A DNA stretch of 9,636 nucleotides from Chamaesiphon sp. (GTDB taxonomy: Bacteria > Cyanobacteriota > Cyanobacteriia > Cyanobacteriales > Chamaesiphonaceae). Positions within the stretch are counted from its first letter, which is position 1, and every line of letters begins with the position of its first letter. This document shows positions 1-6,668 of the stretch, in pieces. The position numbers and the translations under genes are program-made. The stretch lies in assembly GCA_026786125.1 (NCBI GenBank), contig JAJAYU010000169.1:1-9636 (forward strand). Reading direction: 5' to 3'. The notes below the pieces were generated by a model. The model made no database searches. It was given only the letters and a program-made list of their open reading frames with translations, and was not told where the DNA came from.

Positions 1-1013
1 GCCTCGCCCATATTCTCCATCTGATCGATCGCTATCGTCTCGGCAGTCTACCGATTGTCGATCGGCGGAAATTAGTCGGGATTATCACGCGTAGCGATAT
101 CATTCGGGTCGAAGCTGCCTATCTCAACGATCGCGCGGATCTGCTCGGCGCGATCGCCCCAGTTTCGCACATTATCTATCAAACTCGCGCCCCAGAAGTC
201 GGCAGGGGCAGATTGCTGGTGTTGGTGAGTAATCCCAATACTGCCCAATTACTCCTGGAAATGGCAATGGCGATCGCCCGCAGCCGCGATTATGAAGTTG
301 AAGTATTGAACGTAATTGTCGTGCCTACACATAAATCCCTAGTCGAAGTCCGAGTTAAAACCAAGATCGGCGAGCGACTGCTCCAACAGGCAAAGACTCT
401 GGGCTTGGCATGGCAGATTCCCGTCCACACCCAAATTCAGGTCGCCCATAATCTCGCTGCCGCTGTACTGGCGACGATCGGATCAGAGCGAATCGATTTA
501 GCATTAATGGGTTGGAAAGGCAGTACGCGCACGACTCCAGACTGGATTTTTAGTCCGGTAGTCGATGCGGTAATTCAACAGGCAACTTGCGAGTCGATCC
601 TGGTTAAATCTAACGGTCGGACTCAGTTTGATCGCTGGTTGGTGCCACTTGCAGGCGGCCCAAATTCCCAACGTGCGATCAAACTGCTCCCCGCGCTGAC
701 AACCCTCGGAGATCGATCTCTGGTCAGCCTGTGTCAAGTATTTGACCCAATGGAGAAAAACCCAGATCTGACCGTACTCGATCGCACTACCCAATTACTC
801 CGTCCCCACTTCCCTGGATCGATCGCCAAAGTCCCACTCCATGATAATTCGATCGTCACCGCCATCCTCAAGTATGCCGAAGAGTGCGATAGCGATGCGA
901 TCGTCTTGGGGGCGAGTCGGGCAGGGATCTTGGAGCAAGTGGTCAATGGTAATATTCCGGCGGCGATTTCCCAAAACAGCGATCGGACGGTGATCATCGT
1001 GCGCGGGACTTAG
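1..1013 (+). CDS. C-terminal part of a CBS + tandem Usp protein, probably a ClC chloride/proton antiporter (5' end outside window)
   Basis: The frame is open from the left edge (first full codon at 3) and gives 336 residues before TAG at 1011, with a second in-frame TAG at once. Residues 1-37 are the end of a CBS domain, with the typical strand-helix LPIVDRRKLVGIITRSDIIR. A linker of about 30 residues leads to a first Usp domain (about 71-204, with the half-motif GWKG of the ATP loop) and a second Usp domain (about 208-336, ending in IVLGASRAG and a TVIIVRG strand). Neither Usp domain shows the full G-2x-G-9x-G ATP-binding motif. Known family architecture: cyanobacterial ClC anion/proton exchangers carry CBS pairs and Usp domains after the membrane part. 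The membrane part is outside the window, so ClC is inferred; a Na+/H+ antiporter or stand-alone CBS-Usp protein is possible. CBS and Usp domains bind adenine nucleotides, which suggests regulation by energy state. Two HIP1 octamers (150 and 270) lie inside. Confidence 0.75.
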   Translation, partial: LAHILHLIDRYRLGSLPIVDRRKLVGIITRSDIIRVEAAYLNDRADLLGAIAPVSHIIYQTRAPEVGRGRLLVLVSNPNTAQLLLEMAMAIARSRDYEVEVLNVIVVPTHKSLVEVRVKTKIGERLLQQAKTLGLAWQIPVHTQIQVAHNLAAAVLATIGSERIDLALMGWKGSTRTTPDWIFSPVVDAVIQQATCESILVKSNGRTQFDRWLVPLAGGPNSQRAIKLLPALTTLGDRSLVSLCQVFDPMEKNPDLTVLDRTTQLLRPHFPGSIAKVPLHDNSIVTAILKYAEECDSDAIVLGASRAGILEQVVNGNIPAAISQNSDRTVIIVRGT

Positions 1014-1026
1014 TAGAGTTCTCAAA

Positions 1027-1061
1027 CTTGGAGGGTGACAGCTACGCTGTCACCCTCCAAG
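1027..1061. terminator. Perfect 16-bp inverted repeat downstream of the ClC/Usp gene
   Basis: The arms CTTGGAGGGTGACAGC (1027-1042) and GCTGTCACCCTCCAAG (1046-1061) match perfectly around the 3-base loop TAC. The repeat starts 13 bases after the stop codon, so it probably ends the upstream transcript or protects its 3' end. No U-run follows on the plus strand, so it is not a textbook intrinsic terminator. It could also be a copy of a dispersed palindromic repeat. A weaker hairpin (CTTAC-GGT-GTAAG, 1070-1082) follows directly. Confidence 0.55.
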
Positions 1062-1106
1062 AAGTTATGCTTACGGTGTAAGTTACTCTTGTAGAGACTG
1101 ACAGAC

Positions 1107-2078
1107 ATGAAAGCGATCATTCAGACCGAATATGGTTCACCAGATGTATTGAGCTTGCAAGAAGTTGACAAGCCTGTCGTCACAGATAATGACGTGCTAG
1201 TAAGAGTTTGCGCCGCCTCTGTCAATGCTGGCGACTGGCATCTGATGCGCGGCGATCCCTTCCTGAGCCGCCTAATGTTTGGGGGCATCCTCAAGCCTAA
1301 AATCAAGATCCTCGGCATGGATGTCGCTGGAGTAGTTGAAGCTATCGGTAAAGATGTGAAGCAGTTTCAGGTGGGAGATGAGGTATTTGGCGATCTGTCG
1401 GAGTGTGGATTCGGTGCGTTTGCCGAGTACGCCTGTGGTACCGAAGCGGCATTGTCGCTCAAGCCGAAAAATATCTCATTCGATCGAGCTGCAACCGTTC
1501 CTGGTGCTGCCCTAACCGCGCTCCAAGGGCTGCGGGACTGTGGTCAGATTCAATCTGGTCAAAAAGTATTAATCAATGGTGCTTCGGGCGGTGTGGGATC
1601 GTTTGCGGTGCAGATTGCCAAGGCATTGGGGGCGGAGGTAACGGCGGTATGCAGTACAAACAAAATGGAGATGGTGCGATCGATTGGCGCAGACCACATC
1701 ATCGACTACACTCAGGCAGATATCACCAAAAATGGGCAGCAATACGACCTAATTCTAGATGCAGCCGCCTATCGATCGGTTTTTGACTATGCACCAATAT
1801 TGAAGCCTGATGGCACTTATGTCCTCATCGGCGGTTCGATCTCGCGACTGTTTCAGGTATTGTTGTTCGGCTCGGTAATTTCGAGAATTATACGTCGGAA
1901 TGTCAAGTGTTTGATGGTTAAACCCGACCGATCGGATTTGATAATTTTGAAGGATTTAATTGAAGCTGGAAAAATCTTCCCTTTTATCGACCGAACTTAC
2001 AGTCTGAGCGAAGTTCCGGCGGCAATTCGCCACCTCGAACAGCGGCAAGTGCGGGGGAAAGTTGCGATTAGGATTTGA
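1107..2078 (+). CDS. Zinc-free medium-chain NADPH-dependent oxidoreductase (quinone oxidoreductase/alcohol dehydrogenase-like)
   Basis: A complete 323-residue MDR-superfamily protein, the usual length for the quinone oxidoreductase branch. The N-terminal GroES-like domain (about 1-120) begins MKAIIQTEYGSPDVLSLQEV and contains the family's NAGDWHLMRGD element (40-50) and the GMDVAGVVEAIG strand (70-81). The Rossmann domain carries the nucleotide loop NGASGGVGSFAVQIAKALGA (157-176); this AxxGxxG form is typical of NADPH-using quinone reductases. The cysteine/histidine ligands of zinc alcohol dehydrogenases are absent, so it should be metal-free. The C-terminus ends with the conserved GKVAIRI strand. 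Probable role: reduction of quinones, enones or reactive carbonyls in the cytoplasm; the substrate cannot be read from sequence. No strong Shine-Dalgarno precedes the ATG, but the family's N-terminus fits this start. It stands alone, 93 bases after the ClC/Usp gene and convergent with the first Uma2 gene. Confidence 0.9.
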   Translation: MKAIIQTEYGSPDVLSLQEVDKPVVTDNDVLVRVCAASVNAGDWHLMRGDPFLSRLMFGGILKPKIKILGMDVAGVVEAIGKDVKQFQVGDEVFGDLSECGFGAFAEYACGTEAALSLKPKNISFDRAATVPGAALTALQGLRDCGQIQSGQKVLINGASGGVGSFAVQIAKALGAEVTAVCSTNKMEMVRSIGADHIIDYTQADITKNGQQYDLILDAAAYRSVFDYAPILKPDGTYVLIGGSISRLFQVLLFGSVISRIIRRNVKCLMVKPDRSDLIILKDLIEAGKIFPFIDRTYSLSEVPAAIRHLEQRQVRGKVAIRI

Positions 2079-2095
2079 TCGGTGCTGCGCGTTAA

Positions 2096-2255
2096 ACCCG
2101 TATCTACTGGCAAATCGAGAGCACAGAAGCAATAATTTCTAGCGATCACCTGACATGAGCATACGCAGACTTCCTAGAAAAACTCGATGACTGAGTTACT
2201 CGATCGTGCCATTTCTAGACTGAAAACTTTGTCCCAAGGCGATCGATCATACTAG
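2096..2255 (+). pseudogene. Probable remnants of a small two-gene cassette, the second piece antitoxin-like
   Basis: This fills most of the gap between the oxidoreductase and the first Uma2 gene. A frame from 2096 reads TRIYWQIESTEAIISSDHLT, then TGA (2156), then AYADFLEKLDD and TGA (2192). An ATG at 2187 overlaps that end in the ATGACTGA arrangement typical of coupled genes and opens the peptide MTELLDRAISRLKTLS followed by six residues and TAG (2253). The first 16 residues resemble from memory the N-terminus of small cyanobacterial antitoxin-like proteins of about 60-80 residues; after residue 16 the similarity stops, as expected for a truncation or frameshift. The peptide has no clear Shine-Dalgarno. 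The first piece is not recognised. This could be chance, since the pieces are short; no homology search was possible. Confidence 0.3.
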
Positions 2256-2881
2256 AGATCGGCTTGAATCCATTTTCGCAGATTTTTTACGGCTTGATTG
2301 ATGCCATCTGCTTGGCAATCGGATAGAAACTCTAATACTCGATCGGGTGATAAAGTAGGGAATGTGGGAGATCGATCGACGATCGTATATTTAGCTGATT
2401 GCAACTGATAAAATATCAATGTTTTTCCATCGTATCGCCACACTTCACCAACTCCGAGCGTCGCATACAATCCAAGTTGATTAAGTGAGCTGCTGGTAAT
2501 ATCAATTTCTACAGCCAAATCCGGCGGTGGATCCTGAGTGAAATCTAATTTAGTTTTCCCCCGTACTGCTGATTCATTGGCGATGTAATAACAGGAATCT
2601 GGTTCTTTCCCTGATTCAAGATCTGGACGCTTAATTGTCATCGAACCGAATAGATCGTAATCCAAATCTAGTTCTTCCGCCAGCACTACAATCGCTCGAT
2701 CAATCTGACGATTATAGTTTTCGTGTGACGGTAGCGGGGTCATAAATTCCAAATCTCCTCGATAATAACTCAGTCTTGCTTTTCCATTGTCACCTAGTTC
2801 TACTAAGAGATTTTCGTAGAGATTCCAACTGATGCCTTGGAGTAGGGTTCTCTCTTCACCTGTATTGATAACTGCTAACAT
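2252..2881 (-). CDS. Uma2 family (DUF820) putative endonuclease, lysine-to-glutamine at the presumed active site
   Basis: A 209-residue protein of the Uma2/DUF820 family, a restriction-endonuclease-like PD-(D/E)xK fold widely multiplied in cyanobacteria and of unproven function. The core is visible: GISWNLYENL (16-25), the acidic strand after YYRGDLEFMTPLPSHE (39-54), PDSCYYIAN (95-102) and PPPDLAVEIDITSSS (118-132) with D121 and E125, then YATLGVGEVWRYDG (139-152). Most relatives have a Lys four residues before the conserved Tyr; here it is Gln135 (NQLGLY), so nuclease activity is doubtful. The longest frame would start at 2914 with GTG-free extra residues MEYLAIGRGEI, but that stretch encodes the ribosome site for the ATG at 2881, so the shorter start is chosen. 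It lies 56 bases downstream of the hydrolase gene and may be co-transcribed with it. Confidence 0.88.
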   Translation of the reverse strand: MLAVINTGEERTLLQGISWNLYENLLVELGDNGKARLSYYRGDLEFMTPLPSHENYNRQIDRAIVVLAEELDLDYDLFGSMTIKRPDLESGKEPDSCYYIANESAVRGKTKLDFTQDPPPDLAVEIDITSSSLNQLGLYATLGVGEVWRYDGKTLIFYQLQSAKYTIVDRSPTFPTLSPDRVLEFLSDCQADGINQAVKNLRKWIQADL

Positions 2882-2886
2882 TATTT

Positions 2887-2893
2887 CACCTCT
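2887..2893 (-). promoter_or_regulatory. Shine-Dalgarno deciding the first Uma2 start
   Basis: The minus strand reads AGAGGTG, five bases before the ATG at 2881. The in-frame ATG at 2914 has no comparable site and would place this ribosome site inside the coding region. Confidence 0.7.
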
Positions 2894-2937
2894 GCCAATA
2901 GCTAGGTATTCCAACTATTATAACTTATCAAAAATAT

Positions 2938-3636
2938 CTATCTTAAATACTTCACCCATCGATCGATCACCTCTGGCGAACCATACCAAATCCCCGCAGT
3001 ACGCGGCGAATGTTTAACGCCTTCAATAGTAATATTTGTTGCACCAACTAAATGCGCCGCACTAATTGCCGTAATCCCATCACCCCAAGTATTTCCTTCC
3101 CCACAAGTCTGTTGATAGCTACTATAAGCCAACCATTGACCAATTTTTTGCTCACCATAAATTGATTGACCACCAACGCAAATATATTGCACATCTGGAT
3201 ACATTGCTCCAGGATAATTATCATTCACAAAATCAAGATTTTTCTTCGTCCAACGTTCGCCGCTAATATGGGGAGTACCGAGGGTAATTAGACTAGCAAT
3301 CTTGGATTTAGCATTCCACAACTTGACTGTTTCATCAACATCACCATGAATTGTATACGGAATTTCACCTAGATAAATTCGACTAATCCACCCACCTGCG
3401 GAATGTCCAATTAGGTTGATTTGGTTAGCATTATTATCTGTTAAAGCTATGTTGACAGTTTGATCGAGTTGACGCAGAATCGGAATCATTGATCGACCAC
3501 CCAACGTTGGCAGCCAGTCACGTTTTCGCAATGGTACAGTAGTTGTAGGCGTACCTATATCAGTTAAAGCTTGTTGAAGTGGTAGATAGACATCCGCACT
3601 TTCGAGATAGCCAGGTAAAATAACAGTGGGTAACAT
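2938..3636 (-). CDS. Lipase-like alpha/beta hydrolase (PGAP1/triacylglycerol lipase-like)
   Basis: A 232-residue single-domain alpha/beta hydrolase. The first strand and oxyanion region are VILPGYLES (5-13); the nucleophile elbow is LIGHSAGGW (75-83) with Ser79; the strand SLITLGTPH (115-123) is typical of lipases and PGAP1-like esterases. The likely acid is Asp186 (GDGITAISAAHL) and the likely catalytic His is His209 (GVKHSPRT). No signal peptide is visible, so it should act in the cytoplasm on an ester or lipid; the substrate is unknown. Plant and cyanobacterial homologues are usually called alpha/beta-hydrolases with a lipase-type motif. The ATG start gives the usual short N-terminus directly before strand 1, though no strong Shine-Dalgarno is seen (the upstream is AT-rich). 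The gene sits 83 bases downstream of ndhH and 56 bases upstream of the first Uma2 gene on the same strand, so it could be reached by ndhH read-through. Confidence 0.85.
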   Translation of the reverse strand: MLPTVILPGYLESADVYLPLQQALTDIGTPTTTVPLRKRDWLPTLGGRSMIPILRQLDQTVNIALTDNNANQINLIGHSAGGWISRIYLGEIPYTIHGDVDETVKLWNAKSKIASLITLGTPHISGERWTKKNLDFVNDNYPGAMYPDVQYICVGGQSIYGEQKIGQWLAYSSYQQTCGEGNTWGDGITAISAAHLVGATNITIEGVKHSPRTAGIWYGSPEVIDRWVKYLR

Positions 3637-3719
3637 TATTTAAAAGAATAATCGATCGAGCAATCCAAATTAGCTTCGGATTAGTCGATCGATAAAAATA
3701 GCATAACTGGTCTGAATTA

Positions 3720-4904
3720 CTATCGATCGACAGAACCCATAATAATATCGATACTACCCAAAATCGTCACCAGATCGGCAACTTTCACACCCCGTAATAG
3801 GTGAGGTAAAATTTGGAGATTATTAAAATCAGCAGCGCGAATTTTCCATCGCCACGGGAAGATATTGTTTTCGCCGATAATGAAGATCCCTAGTTCACCT
3901 TTGCCGCTTTCAATCCGGACATAATGCTCACCCTTGGGAATCTTAAACGTTGGTGCAACCTTCTTGCTGATGTACTGATAGTCCATTGCATCCCACTCGG
4001 ATTTTGGCCCTGCGGCAATCCGTTTGGCTTCGAGGTTTTCGTAGGCACCCCCAGGTAAAGCCGCAATCGCTTGACGCAAGATCTTCACCGATTCACGCAT
4101 CTCGCGAATTCGGACGAAATACCGTGCTAAACAGTCACCAGCGGTTTCATATTGGATGTCCCAATCGAAATCGTCATAACACTCATATTTATCGACCTTT
4201 CGGAGATCCCACTTCACCCCAGAAGCCCGCAACATCGGGCCAGACAAGCCCCAATTAATCGCTTCATCCCGACCAATTGTACCAACACCTTCAACGCGGC
4301 GGCGGAAGATGGGGTTATTGGTGATTAATTTCTCGTACTCATCTACTTTTGGCTCAAAATAATCGCAGAAATCCAAACATTTATCAATCCACCCATAGGG
4401 TAAATCTACTGCAACTCCACCAATCCGGAAATAGTTATTATTCACCATCCGATAGCCAGTTGCCGCTTCCCACAGATCGTAGATCATCTCCCGCTCGCGG
4501 AAGATATAGAAGAACGGAGTCTGTGCCCCGACATCAGCCATGAATGGGCCAAGCCAGAGCAGGTGATTAGCAATCCGATTCAGTTCGAGCATGATCACGC
4601 GGATATGACTCGCCCGTTTCGGCACAGTAATATTAGCCAATTTCTCAACCGCATTAACAGTGATCGCTTCATTAAACATCCCCGCTGCGTAGTCCCAGCG
4701 GCTGACGTAGGGCACGAACATCAGATTTGTGCGGTTTTCGGCAATTTTCTCCATCCCGCGATGGAGATAACCAATTACCGGCTCACAATCGACGACATCT
4801 TCACCGTCGAGAGTGACAATCAGCCGCAATACTCCGTGCATGGATGGGTGGTGCGGCCCCATGTTCAGCACCATCGGTTCCGTTCTAGTTTCGAGTTGTG
4901 CCAT
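3720..4904 (-). CDS. ndhH: NAD(P)H-quinone oxidoreductase subunit H (NDH-1, 49-kDa/NuoD-type subunit)
   Basis: A complete 394-residue protein, the standard cyanobacterial and chloroplast NdhH length. It has the family signature [15 protein letters not shown] (16-30), [15 protein letters not shown] (44-58), [11 protein letters not shown], the stretch [14 protein letters not shown], and the conserved C-terminal end DIIMGSVDR. In NDH-1, the complex I relative in thylakoid membranes, this subunit sits at the base of the peripheral arm. With NdhK it forms the plastoquinone-binding pocket; the His pair near the N-terminus and a downstream Tyr line this site in related enzymes. The complex serves respiration, cyclic electron flow and CO2 uptake. 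The start is the ATG at 4904; longer starts are not supported. It is transcribed divergently from the CbbY-like gene, with a putative TATAAT box about 105 bases upstream. No oddities in length or key residues. Confidence 0.98.
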   Translation of the reverse strand: MAQLETRTEPMVLNMGPHHPSMHGVLRLIVTLDGEDVVDCEPVIGYLHRGMEKIAENRTNLMFVPYVSRWDYAAGMFNEAITVNAVEKLANITVPKRASHIRVIMLELNRIANHLLWLGPFMADVGAQTPFFYIFREREMIYDLWEAATGYRMVNNNYFRIGGVAVDLPYGWIDKCLDFCDYFEPKVDEYEKLITNNPIFRRRVEGVGTIGRDEAINWGLSGPMLRASGVKWDLRKVDKYECYDDFDWDIQYETAGDCLARYFVRIREMRESVKILRQAIAALPGGAYENLEAKRIAAGPKSEWDAMDYQYISKKVAPTFKIPKGEHYVRIESGKGELGIFIIGENNIFPWRWKIRAADFNNLQILPHLLRGVKVADLVTILGSIDIIMGSVDR

Positions 4905-4986
4905 AGTCTCTATTAATTGCGATCGGGTGCTGAAATAAACTATTAGTAATTACTATATGCTTGCCATAGATGGCGGAGTATCGATA

Positions 4987-5014
4987 TTTACAACGGATTC
5001 CTCTCATATATTAT
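4987..5014 (+). promoter_or_regulatory. Putative sigma70-type promoter for the CbbY-like gene
   Basis: TTTACA (4987-4992), a 16-base spacer and TATTAT (5009-5014) each match the consensus at five of six positions. Its -10 box shares bases with the minus-strand TATAAT of ndhH. The leader to the ATG at 5113 would be about 90 bases and contains a small inverted repeat GTGAT-AAC-ATCAC (5066-5078). Confidence 0.4.
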
Positions 5015-5015
5015 A
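5010..5015 (-). promoter_or_regulatory. Putative ndhH -10 box (TATAAT)
   Basis: The minus strand reads CCCCTATAATATATGAG, a perfect -10 hexamer. No good -35 lies 16-18 bases upstream, which is common in cyanobacteria where activators replace it. Transcription would begin near 5003, leaving a leader of about 100 bases before ndhH. Inferred from sequence only. Confidence 0.45.
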
Positions 5016-5097
5016 GGGGTTTGGTACCGATCGGCGTAAGCTCAAATCCCATTCCCATAGTTGGCGTGATAACATCACTAGTACGAGCGTGGAATAT

Positions 5098-5104
5098 AAG
5101 GGGG
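5098..5104 (+). promoter_or_regulatory. Shine-Dalgarno deciding the CbbY-like start
   Basis: AAGGGGG lies eight bases before ATG 5113. The alternative GTG at 5089 would put this site inside the coding sequence and add eight residues (MEYKGVKG) before the family's normal N-terminus. Confidence 0.65.
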
Positions 5105-5112
5105 TTAAGGGG

Positions 5113-5856
5113 ATGGGAGCATTGCAAGCACTAATTTTTGATGTCGATGGGACTTTGGCAGATACGGAGCGAGATGGGCATCGGGTGGCGTTTAATCAAG
5201 CTTTTGCCACTGCTGGACTGGACTGGGATTGGTCGATCGAGCTATATGGCAAACTCCTTACTGTCACTGGTGGGAAGGAGCGGATGCGGTTTTATCTGGA
5301 CACTTACCGTCCCGATGTGCGGATGAATGACGAGTTAATTGCTGACTTGCATAAGGCTAAAAATCAGTATTACGCCCAGCTATTAGAGCGCGGCGGCATT
5401 CCACTCCGTCCAGGTGTTAAACGCCTGATAGAAGCTGCTAGAGCTGCCAATCTCCGCCTCGCCATCTCGACTACTACCACCCCTGCCAATGTATTCGCGC
5501 TCCTAACTGGAAATATTGATCCTGACTGGTTTGAAGTAATTGCTGCTGGTGATATTGTCCCCAAGAAGAAGCCCGCATCAGATATCTATGACTATGTATT
5601 GGCGCAGATGAAATTACCAGCAGCGGATTGTCTGGCGTTTGAAGATTCGGAAAATGGGTTAATCTCGGCAATGGATGCTGGAATTACCACACTGGTGACG
5701 ATCAATGACTATACCCAAAATCATAATTTTGATCGCGCTCAATTAGTCCTATCTGATCTCGGTGAACCAAATCATCCTTGTCAAATCATTCAGGGTGATA
5801 TGTCTGGTTCTACCTATGTCGATCTTGCCCTACTAGCTAAATTGATTGCAGCGTAA
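5113..5856 (+). CDS. cbbY: HAD-superfamily phosphatase of the CbbY type (probable xylulose-1,5-bisphosphate phosphatase)
   Basis: A 247-residue HAD subfamily IA enzyme. Motif I is ALIFDVDGTLADTE (6-19), with nucleophile Asp10 and acid/base Asp12. The cap carries the CbbY-type TGGKERMRFYLDTYRPD (52-68). Motif II is LAISTTTTPANV (116-127), motif III the lysines of VPKKKPASDIYDY (149-161), and motif IV FEDSENG (176-182) with Asp178 binding Mg2+. The tail SDLGEPNHP and YVDLALLAKL is typical of CbbY. Characterised CbbY enzymes remove the 1-phosphate of xylulose-1,5-bisphosphate, a misfire product that inhibits Rubisco; a general sugar-phosphate phosphatase or beta-phosphoglucomutase-like role is the alternative. 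All catalytic residues are present. It is divergent from ndhH and likely forms a single-gene transcript, converging on the TPR gene. The start is set by the Shine-Dalgarno at 5098. Confidence 0.87.
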   Translation: MGALQALIFDVDGTLADTERDGHRVAFNQAFATAGLDWDWSIELYGKLLTVTGGKERMRFYLDTYRPDVRMNDELIADLHKAKNQYYAQLLERGGIPLRPGVKRLIEAARAANLRLAISTTTTPANVFALLTGNIDPDWFEVIAAGDIVPKKKPASDIYDYVLAQMKLPAADCLAFEDSENGLISAMDAGITTLVTINDYTQNHNFDRAQLVLSDLGEPNHPCQIIQGDMSGSTYVDLALLAKLIAA

Positions 5857-5917
5857 ATTTGTGATCTCGAACCGAATATTGGGGGTTTAAGGTCGATCCA
5901 TTTTTAAAAACCAATCA

Positions 5918-5947
5918 AACAGCTCCGAGTTATAACTTGGAGCTGTT
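5918..5947 (-). terminator. Hairpin terminator of the TPR gene, between convergent genes
   Basis: AACAGCTCC (5918-5926) pairs with GGAGCTGTT (5939-5947), and further pairing inside gives a near-closed stem. Read on the minus strand it lies just after the TPR stop and is followed by TGATTGGTTTTTAAAAA, a moderate U-rich tail. On the plus strand it lies 61 bases after the CbbY-like stop and has no U-run, so it may act weakly in that direction. Confidence 0.65.
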
Positions 5948-5958
5948 CGATATCTGGC

Positions 5959-6585
5959 TCAACTCATCGCTTGGTTGAGCTGTGATTGAATGATTGGATA
6001 TTCTCTGGCAGCTTCAGGTAATTTAGTCAGAGCTTCTTGCCACAGTCGAATTGCTTGATCGAGTTGACCTTTTGCTTGATAAAGTTGACCGAGCTTATCT
6101 AAAATCTGACCTTCCCAATATCTGTCAGGATCGCGCAATTCCCGTTCGATAATTAAACTTTGCTGATAAGATTCGATCGCTTCATCCCATTTACTTTGAG
6201 CGCGATATACCATCCCCAAATTATTAAAAGATGCACCTTCACCTTCCCGATCTCCCAACGATTGACAGATAGCTAAACTTTGCTGATGACATTCGATTGA
6301 TCGATCCAAATTGCCCTGATTATAATACACCAACCCCAGATTATTAAAAGCCGCGCTTTCGCCCTCTCGATCGTCCAATTTGCGACAGATAATTAGATCC
6401 TGCTGATGACATTCGATCGCTTCAGCCCATTGACCTCTATCGTTATATTCTAGACCTAAATTATTGAGTGATATACTCTCACCTGCTAAGTTTTCGGCTG
6501 ATTGGTCAATCTTCAAACTTTGCTGATACTGCTCTATCGGTCCATCTGCTGAAAAATCATTCACTAAATCTGTTTCACTTGTCAC
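5959..6585 (-). CDS. Tetratricopeptide (TPR) repeat protein, kinesin-light-chain type repeats
   Basis: A 208-residue protein made almost entirely of TPRs with a 40-residue period: NNLGLEY (41), NNLGLVY (81), NNLGMVY (121) and a diverged KLGQLY (164), each followed by a W/L-AIE-x-x-QQ-L helix and a linker of the type LxDREGE. This is the TPR_12 pattern common in cyanobacterial scaffolds; such repeats bind partner proteins. Function unknown. There is no signal peptide or membrane segment. The start is GTG at 6585, supported by AGAGGT (6593-6598) seven bases upstream and an in-frame TAG two codons before. The chain opens with only the second helix of a TPR (PIEQYQQSLKI, 16-26), which hints that the protein lost an N-terminal portion or was duplicated out of a longer TPR gene. 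It is divergent from the FKBP gene and convergent with the CbbY-like gene. Confidence 0.87.
   Translation of the reverse strand: MTSETDLVNDFSADGPIEQYQQSLKIDQSAENLAGESISLNNLGLEYNDRGQWAEAIECHQQDLIICRKLDDREGESAAFNNLGLVYYNQGNLDRSIECHQQSLAICQSLGDREGEGASFNNLGMVYRAQSKWDEAIESYQQSLIIERELRDPDRYWEGQILDKLGQLYQAKGQLDQAIRLWQEALTKLPEAAREYPIIQSQLNQAMS
6124..6483 (-). repeat. Three tandem 120-bp coding repeats inside the TPR gene
   Basis: Residues 35-154 consist of three 40-residue units whose DNA is also similar, with strings such as TTGCTGATGACATTCGAT (plus strand) recurring at 120-bp spacing. This points to fairly recent internal duplication, and the copy number could change by slippage or recombination without breaking the frame. 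Confidence 0.75.
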
Positions 6586-6657
6586 TCTAGCTACCTCTAA
6601 TACCTATAAATCATTTTAACTGAGATTAATTTGTGATATGTTGGGTAATTGGAAATC

Positions 6658-6663
6658 AAGGTG
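6658..6663 (+). promoter_or_regulatory. Shine-Dalgarno deciding the FKBP start
   Basis: AAGGTG lies five bases before ATG 6669. The longer GTG start at 6633 would add twelve residues in front of the signal peptide and has no such site. Confidence 0.6.
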
Positions 6664-6668
6664 CATTA

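Noticed and set aside
504..1025. Minus-strand open frames of 76-96 residues opposite the Usp domains
   Set aside because: Shadows of a strong coding frame; no start signals and composition unlike real proteins.
1403..1786. 127-residue plus-strand open frame inside the oxidoreductase
   Set aside because: It overlaps the well-supported oxidoreductase in another frame, with Cys/Arg/Trp-rich shadow composition.
2882..2914. Longer start for the first Uma2 protein
   Set aside because: The extra eleven residues are encoded by the Shine-Dalgarno region of the ATG at 2881.
3986..4916. Three plus-strand open frames opposite ndhH
   Set aside because: ndhH is certain and complete; these are its antisense shadows, rich in His, Pro and Arg.
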